This document shows, one piece after another, positions 9,449 to 19,949 of a DNA stretch of 64,000 bases. Position numbers and translations under genes: made by a program. A model generated the notes under the pieces. The model had not been told where the DNA came from. It did not search any database and saw only the letters and a list, made by a program, of their open reading frames with translations. Each line of letters starts with the position of its first letter. Within the stretch, counting starts at the first letter, position 1. Source of the stretch: Smallanthus sonchifolius (taxonomy: Eukaryota; Streptophyta; Magnoliopsida; Asterales; Asteraceae); assembly GCA_023525975.1 (NCBI GenBank), contig CM042044.1, forward strand, positions 15,734,501 to 15,798,500. Direction: 5' to 3'.

Positions 9449-9714
9449 ATGCCCTAAATTAAATCTTGATGGCCATAAGGATAAGAATTTGACGATCCAC
9501 TTCCTTTTAAAGTGGCATCCAGTTTGGAACTCAGTCTCTGTTGCTGGATTAGTTGTTAATATAGTTTGCCCTTTTGAAGGTATACCACCAAGTAAAATAT
9601 AAATTACTAATCTCAACAATTAGTTTAAATGAAAGTGAACATATGATAAACTAACTTCTTTTTAACCTTAGGTGATTTTCTTAAAGAAAGAAGGATGTCT
9701 GAAGCCATAATATG
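9449..9714 (+). pseudogene. Unidentified two-exon gene fragment, copy 1
   Basis: Exon-like 9449-9579 follows TTTTATAG and ends before GTATAC. It reads CPKLNLDGHKDKN and LKWHPVWNSVSVAGLVVNIV, ending CPFE. The next exon-like block starts at 9672 after CTTTTTAACCTTAG and continues in phase as GDFLKERRMSEAIIC. A probable LTR boundary (9715) then cuts it off. Intron phase, acceptor and donor all agree, so this is likely a real host-gene fragment. I do not recognise the family. No upstream exons were found. Confidence 0.5.
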
Positions 9715-10589
9715 TGATATCGAATCCACGTTAATACTCAAATGACTCAGTAACATATGATAAAAAACAAAGTCTCTTAAACAACAAACCCTAATCCCCT
9801 ATTTATACTAAATAATTAATAGATTAAATAGATAACAAGGTATCCTAAAAACTGGAAACAAATAATTTTAAATAGCTAAAAAATATCTGAGTTTTTAACT
9901 TTCTCCCCACTCCAAGCTTTCTCCATACGGGTCGGCCATTAAATGGTTTGCATGCTCCCGTTTCATACTCCCTTCTTGAAAAAGACTCGCCCTCGAGTCT
10001 TGTAAAACATTCGAGTTCACAAATCATTACAACCCCGCTACGTAGTTCGACTATCTTATATCTCCACAAATCTGTTTTTTTATAGATCGCCTCCATTGAA
10101 AGATACTCCTCCTTGTTAAAGCTTCAGTCCTGGACATGAAACCCTAGTTCGGTTTCCTTCAACGATTGCACTCCGCGAGTAGGGATAGATTCCTTTGTGT
10201 TCTCCCTACACCCGTGACAAACCATCCGTCTCCCATTCTTGTCTAAGAGGAAGTCTCGATCAATACCGACAGACGATTCCACGCCCCATGGCATATCTTG
10301 ATCTCTGGACTCTCCTACTCGACTCATGGTTCCTGCGATGAATCATAACTGGATTATGGTGAATCTGCAACAGGCAATCCGTCTCTTCCCCTGGGCACGT
10401 GAACACCAACGCTTCTGTCATTGTCTCTTCTGGTGAATCTACGAACAAGACGACGTTATTCTTCTCGCGGAGCCATTTAAAAAAACAAAGCTCTGATACC
10501 AAATGATACCGATAACGGAAGCAATCAAATGGCTCAAGAAACTCATAGTTTTATTCAAACGCTTTCCAAACCGAAAGCTTCGGTCGGTA
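9715..10589 (-). mobile_element. Short LTR retroelement 2 (truncated), copy 1
   Basis: On the minus strand a partial 5' LTR (10504-10589) ends GGTATCA. It is followed by a perfect initiator-Met tRNA primer site (10490-10501), an internal region to 9966, a polypurine-like AAGAAGGGAGTA, and a 3' LTR (about 9715-9965, TGAAACGG to ATATCA) with TATAAAT at 9801-9807. The internal DNA has only short ORFs and no pol motifs. The right part of the 5' LTR is lost where retroelement 1 begins. The left LTR boundary is inferred. Confidence 0.6.
10490..10501 (-). promoter_or_regulatory. Primer binding site, initiator-Met tRNA type
   Basis: TGGTATCAGAGC on the minus strand is the standard 12-nt complement of the plant initiator-Met tRNA 3' end. 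It lies 2 bp inside the LTR end at 10504. Copies are at 29942-29953 and 49392-49403. Confidence 0.8.
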
Positions 10590-11126
10590 ACTTGGAATAA
10601 TTTTTATCCAAAAATTTCCGGCCACCAGAGTTAATCAACCCACCATTCGCTATCACCTTGTGACCATCTTTGACCTCCGTATGCCCACATTCAACCACGG
10701 TAGGCACCTTCAAAAACTCATCAAAAATACTAGCAGAAGTTTTTGCATATTCTGCCATCCCTCGGTTCAGAGATTTCCCATTCAAACCCATAATTCTTTC
10801 TATTGCACCACGATCGGATTCGAACAAAAAATCAATCCCCTCCAACGGTTCGTCCCCTTGAAAGACAAATCCGTTCAACGCTTTTATAACCCATAAATAA
10901 CCTTCTTTGGTCATATCTTCGTCTCCATAATCATCGAAACATGGAGGTGATGGATAGATATCGCTACAATCTCCAGGATACTCCTCCTTCCCACGGCTCT
11001 CATCCCCGATGAAAACTTCTGGGTTGGTTTCCTGAAACCTTGTGAACTGAACAAGACTCGATCGCTGCCTCTATCGGCGCTTGAGATGATGATTCAATCC
11101 ACAAACAACCATTTGAATCAACCAAA

Positions 11127-11138
11127 GCTCTGATACCA
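11127..11138 (-). promoter_or_regulatory. Primer binding site of retroelement 1
   Basis: TGGTATCAGAGC lies three bases inside the LTR. The same site is at 30579-30590, 50037-50048, 51026-51037, 52015-52026 and 53307-53318. Confidence 0.82.
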
Positions 11139-11141
11139 AAC

Positions 11142-11475
11142 TGACGCAGTTTAGAAGCGCAAGTAAAATGGCTCCAAATACTCATATGATTATATCAAAA
11201 GCTTGAACCAAAAAGGTTTTTAACCTTTCATCGTTTACACCATGTTTAATCAACCTCAAAAAACAATAGTCCTTAGATCCCATTTTATAATTAGGAATCA
11301 TAAATCAAATTGGAAACTAAATAAAAGATTAGGAAATTCAAATTCAAATAAATAAAAGATATTGTAGTGATCTCTTCCAAATAAATTGTCAACTTCCATA
11401 CAACTTTAACGAGTCTTCCACGGGTACGAGTTTGGTACGGTTTTGGGTTCACTTGAACCGGATCCTCGTGCATCA
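11142..11475 (-). repeat. LTR of retroelement 1, copy 1
   Basis: The 334-bp LTR starts TGATGC on the minus strand after the purine tract AAGACGAGGAGTA and ends GCGTCA three bases before the primer site. It is the same LTR as those at 50052, 51041, 52030 and 53322. Confidence 0.85.
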
Positions 11476-11599
11476 TACTCCTCGTCTTAAAAAAAAACTC
11501 GTTCCCGAGTTTTGTATCCGGATCAAAGCCACATGGATCGAACGGAAATGGATCAAAAGACTTACCACTACCTTGCTTTCCATTTAATGGCCCAATTGT

Positions 11600-13430
11600 G
11601 TAATCGAGACAAGATTCATGGCTTACCCAGTTGTGACCTTTCCTGAGCAATAGAATCCTCTATCATGTAATCGAAATTAGCTAGCTTCGCGCCCACTATT
11701 TCCCCCAAAGCTTTTGTGGCTTCAACTTCTTGGTTCTCTAGAAACACAGTAACCGGATTAAGAAGGATCGACGGCTCTTCCTCCCTCCTAACCTCCGACT
11801 GACGTGGCTCCTCCAGCCTACCCAGGTCACAATTAAGATCAATAAAAACCTCGGGGGCTTCCATAGTAGCCGTGACCGGAGTAACAAAATTCCTTTCAGT
11901 ATCCTCAACTTTTTGCAGCCCCGGAATATTAAAATCCTCCCCGTTAGAATTTGGGTCCTGTTCAGAACCAGGCTCATCTTCCAAGCCCAAAAGTGAATTC
12001 AACCCAAAGGGATAATTGGCTCTGGCCCGTTTTCCGTCTCTAATATTTTCGATGCTGCTTGAATATTGGGCATTAGGCCGGCCCAAATTAGTATATTTTT
12101 TACATTTCTTTCTTTTACAAACCTGGCTATTCCCAACCTTAAAGGACCCACTTTCTCCAATAAAGTTATCAAATGGGAATAAAATTCCCAGGAATAAAGA
12201 CTCCATCATTGGTAACTTCCTTAAAAACCGTGCTTTGCATTAATGGAGAATGAATTCCAAAACCGTTGTTTCCACTTTCCAAAACTGTTCCGTGAATATC
12301 GCTCCGATCAAGATCACCGGCAATCGGTTCTAACTCCAGCGGATTACCAACTTCCGGTCGACCATCACCTTCTCCGACATCCAAGTTAGATTCATTATCT
12401 TCCTTAGAATCAAGATCCTCCTCCACTTCGATATTCAGATCCGCGTCCACCCTATTATTGGTTTCGGATTAGATATCCGGTAACCAATCGCCCACCTCTC
12501 CCGAAACTCACACCCGATACCTATTATTTTGCCATTGTAATACCACCTCATCATCCAGCCTTCTCCCATCTCCGGTCATCACGCCTACATATTCAAAGGA
12601 CAAATCGAATCGATTTCTGATCGGTTTGCTTTATGAACTACCTTACCAAAAACTCCACCAACCGAATCAATAACTTCATTTCTCTGAAGATGAAGAGGGA
12701 TCCCTTGGATTTTTAACCAGACAAAACGTTCAAATTCAAGCATCTGGCCTTCCCATAAACTAATGCTGGAAAACCTTCCCAAGGCTTCTCTAGCCGAAAC
12801 CATGAAGTCCTCTGCTTCCTTATTCTCTTTAAAAGAAATCAATACAGACAACCCTCCAAGAAATTGCACCCTCTCAGCATGTCCACCAATTTCTTTAATG
12901 ATGAGGTTAATTTTTTTCAAGGCCTCCAGATCAATCATAGTCGCAACGATCGCTCTACCATGCACCCCATCAAACGCTCTCACCCCGTTTGCTACGGTCA
13001 CCAACCGTCCACCCCCTTGACTGCCCTTGTTGCCCACCAAAGTATCTCTGAAAGTCCTTCCCTCTGCGTTGAACATTGCAGGTCCTTCCCTTCATCTAGC
13101 CTCCCCCATCCCGTCTCTTCTATTACCCTCCGGTCTTCTACCTGCATCCTCCGTATTCGTGCGAATCTCGCCGTCCTCCGGCACAAACCGGGCTACATTG
13201 CATTTCAGAACATGGTTCCCCAACCGAATATTACTGATTCTTCTACCTATCTCAACGTTGTCTCTTACGTCAAGCAAAGTGACAAAACCAAAACGCCCAC
13301 CATTTTTATCCCTTTTCCGAGCGATGAAAATGTCGTAAATCTCGCAAAACTCCTGGATGTCCTGCCAGATCGTTACCACTGCAACGATCGGGTAAATTGC
13401 CGATAAAAAACTTAGTCAATCTTCGTTGGA
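11600..13430 (-). pseudogene. LINE ORF1 relic with RRM domain, copy 1
   Basis: Reading on the minus strand from about 13430: an RNP2-like KFFIGNLP, then after a frameshift FIARKRDKNGGRFGFVTLLD (RNP1), completing an RRM. An in-frame TGA at about 13089-13091 precedes a middle domain with FERFVWLKIQGIPLHL and VGGVFGKVVHKANRSEID. An acidic Asn/Asp-rich section follows, and ETKALGEIVG-like EATKALGEIVGAKL ends the ORF at about 11616. This arrangement (RRM, then a WLKI..IPLH module) is that of plant L1-type ORF1 proteins. No endonuclease or reverse transcriptase ORF2 is present. It is truncated at the junction with retroelement 1 near 11594. Confidence 0.75.
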
Positions 13431-13533
13431 TGGTTTCCGGTATATGATCTATAACTAATATAAACAAATTCATACAGAAAATAAAATAACATAATCAAAT
13501 CTCATTATGTTCTAAACATTTATTTATATACAT

Positions 13534-15404
13534 CTAATGATGAAATCCGTGTATTATAGCAATAAGTTTGTATCAAAATCATAAACAAATCAGTCCAATT
13601 CTATTTACCAGAAATAGAGATAGAGATCATACCTTCATCCATCTAAGACATAGTGCCACGTTAGTCATTGTTTTGTCTGGAAATTTCAATACATTTTTTG
13701 CACAAAGAAATGGTGGTAACTTGAATAAAGGCTATAAAAAACGCAAATTGCAACTTTCAAGTATGATGAAACAAAAGGTACAAAATTATTAATGTCGTTA
13801 ATATCCGATGTTTATATCTAAAAGCAACATCAAAACCATATGAATCTTTAACACTCAAATAGTTACAGAAAAAATATAAACATATTACCACATCAATGAG
13901 TAATCCGCTACATGATTTTAGGTGTCAACATTGAAATCCTTGAGACTTGGCCAAACAAATCTCCAAGGATTACCTCTCCAGGTTAGCCATAAAGTATAAA
14001 AACTCCGGTATACATGTTATTTATACAACAATAATGAATAAATTGAAACCTGTACCAATAACAACATTCAAGAGGTTGAGCTTACCACCAATTTGTATAG
14101 ATTCCCTCATTCTAATGAGATCTTTGTGCCCTTCAAAAAAAAACTCTAAATCATATAAAGTGTTTGAAACCGAGTTATACCTATATTTACGATAATCAAA
14201 TACAATAAATAATTGTGATATAAATCAATTGCCCTAATCATGGTAACAAAACCTTCGAAAAAGTGATCTGCAATCCTTTCCATTATGTGTAAAAAACTCT
14301 TGTCCAAAATCAAAATGGAGTAAAAAAGCGAGATCAGATAGGTCACAGCCCAAAACCAAAATCGAGTAAGAAATGCAAGATTAAAAATACGGACCTGTCA
14401 ATAAGAGAATGAAGACGAAACTAAAAATTTACCTATTGCAAATTGGGAGCTGTTGATCATAATCTGTTGTTAATTCCTCAATTAATAACTCAATAACATG
14501 TGAAAGTTAATTCTCCTAATTTTTTCATGACACAAAGCATAAATAATTCACATCACTATTTGTAGAATCTACAAATTACATAACCAAATCCCTAATTAAC
14601 ATCTTAACGAACTATAACGTCGCATAAACATAAAAAAAGCCCTAAAAACAGTTGCAAGAGTGATAGATGATTACAGATAGCGAGGAGAGGACAAGTTCCA
14701 TTATCATTCTGAAGGATAATCAGAGTATTCCGTCCCATAAATTGAATTAATTTCGTCTTGTGTAACAATTCTTTGGTCATCGAAGGATTCTCCCGAACCC
14801 GCTGAGATCAGAAAAAAGAAAAAAAGAATTCATAATCAATTGAAGCTTGCCCTATAAAATTGAGATCCAAATCAATTTAACAATCGCCAACAAAAATATT
14901 AACAATAATTTGAACCTATCAAATATGGTTCACCACATAAAAGAAAACAATACCTTTCAGAAAAAACAATGATTCATTAAATTTACGTACCTTGACAAAC
15001 TCTAGTCAAACATGCTTTGATGAATTTATGAGCGGAATGAGTTTGAACTTCAGTAGGTCCAAAATAATCAAATCAAGAAAGGGAAAATGAATGAGTCGAA
15101 AGAAAAATAACAAAAACACGAATGAAAATTTAGATGGATGTGGAATCTTACCTGTGCGTAGAAGAATCAGACTTGGAAGAGTTGACGATGGTTTAGGCAG
15201 CTTGGGGTATTGGAGAAGAAGAAAGGATCTAGCCATACGAATTAGGGTTGAAAAAGGAAGGATGTCATTGTGAAACGGGTGGGTCTAGGATCCGCGCGTT
15301 TAACCAAATAAGAACCCATGGGTTTTGGTGGGAAACCAAAGTTGAGATTGAACAACAGATTGCCAAGTGTCCCCTACTTTTACTTGTTTATTATATAGGA
15401 TAGA
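13534..15404 (-). mobile_element. Helitron-like element carrying a small gene, copy 1
   Basis: On the minus strand the right end reads TCTATCCTATATAATAAA after an A, nearly identical to the 5' end of the Helitron at 4360. The left end has the decayed hairpin TATAATACACGG followed by CATCATTAG, comparable to TATAATACACGGGG..CTAG. In between lies the three-exon gene at 15236-14704 and further exon-like blocks ending at GT donors, for example 14118-14085 (GHKDLIRMRESIQIGG) and about 14462-14433 (YDQQLPICN), all on the minus strand. This is the pattern of a Helitron with captured host exons. The 3' terminus is degenerate, so the boundary is uncertain. Confidence 0.5.
14704..15236 (-). CDS. Small three-exon gene of 79 codons, unknown product, copy 1
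   Basis: Exons are 15236-15152, 15047-14991 and 14801-14704 (85, 57 and 98 bp). Both introns are GT..AG with good donors (GTAAGA, GTACGT) and keep phase 1 throughout, giving 79 residues and a stop. Exon 1 begins MARSFLLLQYPKLPKPSS and looks like an N-terminal targeting or hydrophobic leader. Exon 2 reads VQTHSAHKFIKACLTRVCQ with Lys/Arg and two Cys. Exon 3 is acidic: SFDDQRIVTQDEINSIYG and ends YSDYPSE. An eight-codon upstream ORF precedes the start (ATG at about 15271). I do not recognise the family. Mitochondrial or plastid targeting is a guess. It lies within a Helitron-like element, so it may be a captured, partial gene. Confidence 0.62.
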
Positions 15405-15755
15405 TAGATAAACTATAACATGAAACTAATACAATGAATATATATATTATCAACGATGTTAAAATCCCGTGTATTACACGGGTTAAATAAATAAACTGTT
15501 ATATATTTAGTAATAAAAAATTTATATTTTAAAAAACTCGTGTAATACACGGGTTGAATAAACCAGTATATTACATCGGTTGAATAAAATATAATGTAAT
15601 TTGTTAACAAACACATTTGTCAAAATATGTTTTTAAAAAATGTAATTTGTCGTGACAGTTATAAGGTCTGTTAAGTTAGTTTTTCAAACATTTTTTTTTC
15701 AACTGAGTATTAAATTTTTAATTTAATTGATAAATGTTAGTTCATATTAAGTTCA
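15405..15755 (-). repeat. Helitron end remnants
   Basis: AT-rich DNA with two CCCGTGTATTACACGGG-type hairpins, at about 15465-15483 and 15538-15555. These are 3'-end hairpins of the same Helitron family with no clean partner ends. Confidence 0.5.
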
Positions 15756-16104
15756 CTAGGTTAGAATATCGTGTATTACACGTGTTGTATATTAAAAACC
15801 ATATCTTATAAATTTGTAAATACGTCGTAACTTGTGAGACTATTATGATTATCTCGAGATATATCAAGTGAAAATGTGTGTATATAACAAATTAATATTT
15901 TTCTTTAATTAGTTATATTTTGATTTCCTATTATATATATTTATTTATTTGAAATTAATATTTTTTTAATAATATATTTATAATATCATTATTATTTAAT
16001 AAGATGGAAGTGTAATTATTAGAAGAGAGAGGCGAGAAAAACAATATGACGATGCATGAGAAAAAGACAAGTGTCCAAATTAAACATTTATTTATTAATA
16101 TAGA
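15756..16104 (-). mobile_element. Short non-autonomous Helitron, copy 1
   Basis: A minus-strand element of 349 bp. The 5' end is TCTATATTAATAAATAAATG (right edge). The 3' end has the CGTGTAATACACG hairpin and then CTAG at 15756-15759, flanked by A and T as expected. Confidence 0.72.
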
Positions 16105-16108
16105 TTAG

Positions 16109-16379
16109 TTTAGAACCTGCATAATAAACAGGGTGAAAAAAATATTAATACATAAAATTTTTAAATTTTTATATATATTTTATAGACCGGAAAATGTAAT
16201 ACATATAGTAACAATAGCAAACAAAATAAAAAAATATGTAAAATTTAATATATAATTAATAATTTGTTTAAAAATATAATATTAGTCAAAATATGAAAAT
16301 GTATTTAATAACAGAGCGAGGCGGGAAAATTTTTCTAAGAATGAATGTGGAGACGACGCGTGACATTGAGAAACCTTTA
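16109..16379 (-). mobile_element. Degenerate Helitron fragment, minus strand
   Basis: A 3'-end-like hairpin, CCCTGTTTATTATGCAGG, followed by TTCTAA lies at about 16110-16137. A 5'-like GATAAAGGTTTCTCAATG region abuts the next element at 16380. Boundaries are weak. Confidence 0.4.
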
Positions 16380-16796
16380 TCTATACATACTAATAAATAA
16401 ATGTTTTGGAGTGCCATATGTTATTCCTATATTCATCCTTAACATTTTTTTCCCGCCTCTCTCTCCTATTTAATAATACAAGTTTCTATAAAAAAAAGTT
16501 ATAATTTGTGTTTTTTGTCTCTCTCTCCTATTAAATAGTAATGATTTTTATAACTATTTTTATAAAATATTTTTTAATTAAAAAAATAGTTTTATTCATA
16601 AAACATTTTATAGTTTGAACATTTCTTTCATTATTTTTATAAAACATTTTTATAAAATAACTATATAACGCTTCTAAAATTTGTACTAAAAATTATGTAA
16701 TATGTCAAAAATATGTAATATTAGATTTTTATTACTAAATATATATAACACTACATTTATTCACCCTGTATAATATACAGGGTTTTTCAACCTATA
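16380..16796 (+). mobile_element. Short non-autonomous Helitron, plus strand, copy 1
   Basis: It starts TCTATACATACTAATAAA after an A. It ends with the hairpin CCCTGTATAATATACAGGG, followed by CCTATA where CTRR is expected, so the terminus is decayed. Confidence 0.55.
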
Positions 16797-17226
16797 TTAT
16801 AATAAAAGAATAACTATACTTGCTACATGTCGACTTCTGATTAATTCTATATTTTTGTTTTTTTGTTTTTCTCTCCAATTAAATAATGATGATGTTAAAT
16901 AATTAAATATCTAACAAATATTCTAATATTTTATTAAAAATTACTAAATCATAAGAAAATTTCATTTATTTCTTATTTCACAAATAACTAATAACATCAA
17001 ACATATAAATCTTCATTTATTAGATTTATTAATATAAATATTATTATTTAATATGAGAGAGAAATAGAAAATCTAATATTTAATAGGAGAGAGAGACGAA
17101 AAAATAAAGATGATAAGTAACCAGAGAGTGATACGTGTCCTGAAGAGATTTTCATTTATTAGATTAGTAAGATACATATTTATGAATAAACAACTAATAT
17201 ATATATATATAGTCATTAGTAACAAA

Positions 17227-17646
17227 TCTATACTATATAATAAATAAAGGTTTTTGTATGCCACGTGTCGTCTTCATATTCAATTTCATTATTTTTTTTC
17301 CGCCTATTTCTTTTATTAAATGCATCAATATTTTTTAATAAATTACTAATTATATTAACAAAACATATTTATTTTAAGTTATCTTTTATTATAAGAAACT
17401 TTGAAATCTAATTATGTAACTTTTATTTTGAATGAAATAGTAAATGAAAATCATATTACATTAAATAATATTTGACGTAATTTCGAAACCCAATTATGTA
17501 TTATTTTTTTTACATATTTTGAATTTTATTTTTTTTATCCTTATTATATGTAATATATTCTTATACTGTAAAATATATAAATAAAATTTAAGAAATTTAT
17601 ATATTGATACTTTTCACCCGTGTGTATTACACGGAGTCTAAGCTAA
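17227..17646 (+). mobile_element. Short non-autonomous Helitron, plus strand, copy 1
   Basis: It starts TCTATACTATATAATAAA after an A and ends with the CCGTGTGTATTACACGG hairpin and then CTAA at 17643-17646 before a T. At 420 bp it has no ORF. Confidence 0.7.
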
Positions 17647-18433
17647 TACAATTAATACATGTACAATTAATACATATTTATGGATAAAATAGTAACCACT
17701 ATAAGTATTAATCTATATTTAATTATATTGATAACTATAATCAATAATATTTATAATACAATTTAAGTTGTAAAAGTTATTGATTCATAATTGATAAAAC
17801 GTAACTTTATTTTTAACAAATATGTTTAAATATATTTTTAAAATTCAAAATATAATTTATAAAATATCAAGATAGTTCAAAATTCAATAAAACTTATAAC
17901 TATTATATCTAAATTATTAACATAAGTAAATAATTAATTAAAAAGGGTAACGGATGACCTTCACCAACTTCATACTAGAATTCTTCGCCGGATTTTAAGG
18001 TCCACTTTCTTCAAATATATCTTCAATTGAATTTTTCTAAATCTTTTACAATTTCAAAATATTTATGATCTGCCGTTTTCCATTTTGTTTATTTATAAAT
18101 TCTCTAATTTATCTATTTTTTTAATATTAAAAATATATATAATTACCTTTAAAACTTAAAACAAAAAAGGTAAAATATATATTACTATAAATGAATTAAG
18201 TTCATATATCATCCAAATTTAGAGATTTTAAATAAACGTATTACTTCTATATTCAAATTTAGAGTTCGATACGAATTTATAAATGAACTTGATTTTTTTA
18301 AATAAATATATTATTGCTCTTTCCAATTATATTTTTAATTCATCATCTTCTTCCCATTATATACTCCAACAACGACTCCCCTTTCACCTTCAACCTCAAA
18401 CCTATCTTTCTGCTTTTCCTCACAAAAACATAA
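17647..18433. other. AT-rich upstream region of serpin B
   Basis: No gene is seen here. The last about 80 bp are the serpin B leader, homologous to the serpin A leader. A CCTTCACCAACTTCATACT segment near 17957 is the only less AT-rich part. Confidence 0.55.
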
Positions 18434-18710
18434 ATGGCCCTTTCCTCAGTCGCATTCCAACTTCAACAATCAATCCGCAACCAAACTGATGTCTCAGTCA
18501 CGCTCACCACCCACCTTCTCTCCAACAAATTCCACAACTTCAACGTTGTTTTCTCTCCCCTTTCCATCCATGTCGCCCTCAGCTTACTAGCCGTCGGTTC
18601 CGAAGGCCAAACACACAACAATATCCTTGGTTTCTTGAAAGCAAATACCACCGATGACCTCAACTCTCTTTACACGCAGCTTGTGTCTTTGATCTACGTT
18701 TTTTTCTAGT

Positions 18711-19120
18711 GTTTTGAAAACCGGACCGGCCCGCCGTTTGGACTAGTCGGAACGGTGGTCTGCGTGGTCCGCTTATATTTGTTGAAACGGTCCAGCAGCG
18801 ACCCGGACCAGAAAACCGGGTGGTCGGACCGGAAATCGAGTGGTTGGACCGGAAACCGAGTGGTTGGACCGGACGGACCTGTTGGCTAATATTTTTATTT
18901 TTTTATTTTGGTTTTTGTCCTTTTAAGTATTTTAGATTTGTATTTCGTAGCTAATTGTTTGTTTAAAATTATTAGAATTGACTTGAAGGTTTTTTAAGGA
19001 TTAATGGTTGTTTGGATTAATATATTTTTATAATACTTATCACGTCGTCCGGTTCTTAACTACGGTCCGACCGATCCGACGGAGACTGGTTGTCTGGTTC
19101 GACCTCCGGTCCGGTTCTTT
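18711..19120. mobile_element. MITE-like GC-rich insertion in serpin B, copy 1
   Basis: This 410-bp block lies between serpin B exon 1 and exon 2. It has imperfect terminal inverted repeats (GTTTTGAAAACCGGACCGG at the left, CCGGTCCGGTT at the right). A short tandem GTGGTTGGACCGGAAACCGA is repeated near 18840-18880. No coding region is seen. It is probably a DNA-transposon-derived MITE; the superfamily is not determined. Confidence 0.5.
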
Positions 19121-19949
19121 CTTCTTCTATAAGAACTTCCTTTTTGATATATTTAACTGGTTATTTGTTGTTTAACGAAGGCGGCTGAGGTGGCAAATGA
19201 AGTGAATGCATGGGCCGAGAAGCACACAAATGGCCTTATCAAAAAAGTTCTTGAGGCTAATGCAATTGACCGTCTCACATGGCTCATCTTTGCAAACGCC
19301 GCCTACTTCAAGGGATCATGGAGTCAGAAGTTTGACCGGTCAAAGACAAAAGAATCCATCTTTCACCTCCTTGATGGCAACAATGTTCAAGTTCCCTTCA
19401 TGACAAGCAAGAAAAAACAATTAGTGAGTGAATATGATGATTTCAAAATATTGGGTCTTCCTTACATACATGGTGAAGATGAACGTCGTCATATGGTTTA
19501 ATTAAATAATTCAAAAAGAAATTCTATACCGACGACATGTCGTCGATATAGCTTCTGGACTTATCCGGAAGACAAGTCGTCGGGAAAGACCCAACCTATA
19601 CCGACGACATGTCGTCAGTATAGGTTATTTCCAATTTAATTAAAAAAATTTGAAAACGACCTATACCGACGACATGTCGTCGGCATAGGTTTTTCTGTAT
19701 TTTTTTTTATTTTTATTAAATTTTCAAAATTTTCCAGAAATATTTAATTTCTAATTACCAAAACCTGCAAATCAGATAATTCAAACCATTCAAAAATTGA
19801 AATCCGAAACATATTGTTCGATACAAAAACCTGTTCGACACACAAATCAAATATTCAAACATAAAGTTGTCCGACACACAAACATAAAAACTGTTCAAAC
19901 ATTCAACAAATAACACCGACAACCAAGGCAAAGGCGCAGCAACTTCAAG

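Larger units (their letters stand above)
10590..11594 (-). mobile_element. Short LTR retroelement 1 (one LTR plus flanking internal parts), copy 1
   Basis: Minus strand: the end of one internal region (11594-11476) is followed by a 334-bp LTR (11142-11475, TGATGC..GCGTCA), a primer site (11127-11138), and the start of a second internal region running to 10590. The internal ORF segments (for example 10914-10555 and 11594-11476) correspond to the single long ORF of the complete element at 52030-53655. It is joined to LTR retroelement 2 on the left and LINE sequence on the right, both in mid-element. Confidence 0.8.
1..19452. repeat. Segmental tandem repeat, copy 1 (19,452 bp)
   Basis: Position 1 matches position 19453, and the two sequences then run in register for the whole unit, so the window opens in mid-unit inside serpin B exon 2. 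Copies 1 and 2 look identical by eye except for a few changes at 16.0-17.6 kb: base changes near 16070, 16312, 16450 and 16764, a shorter AT microsatellite near 17205, and a longer T run near 17535. Confidence 0.97.

Noticed and set aside
10660..10896. Plus-strand frames over retroelement 1
   Set aside because: They are shadows of the minus-strand internal ORF, whose frame is kept open across all repeats.
12864..13406. 180-codon plus-strand frame
   Set aside because: It lies antisense to the LINE ORF1 RRM and WLKI regions, which have clear family motifs on the minus strand.
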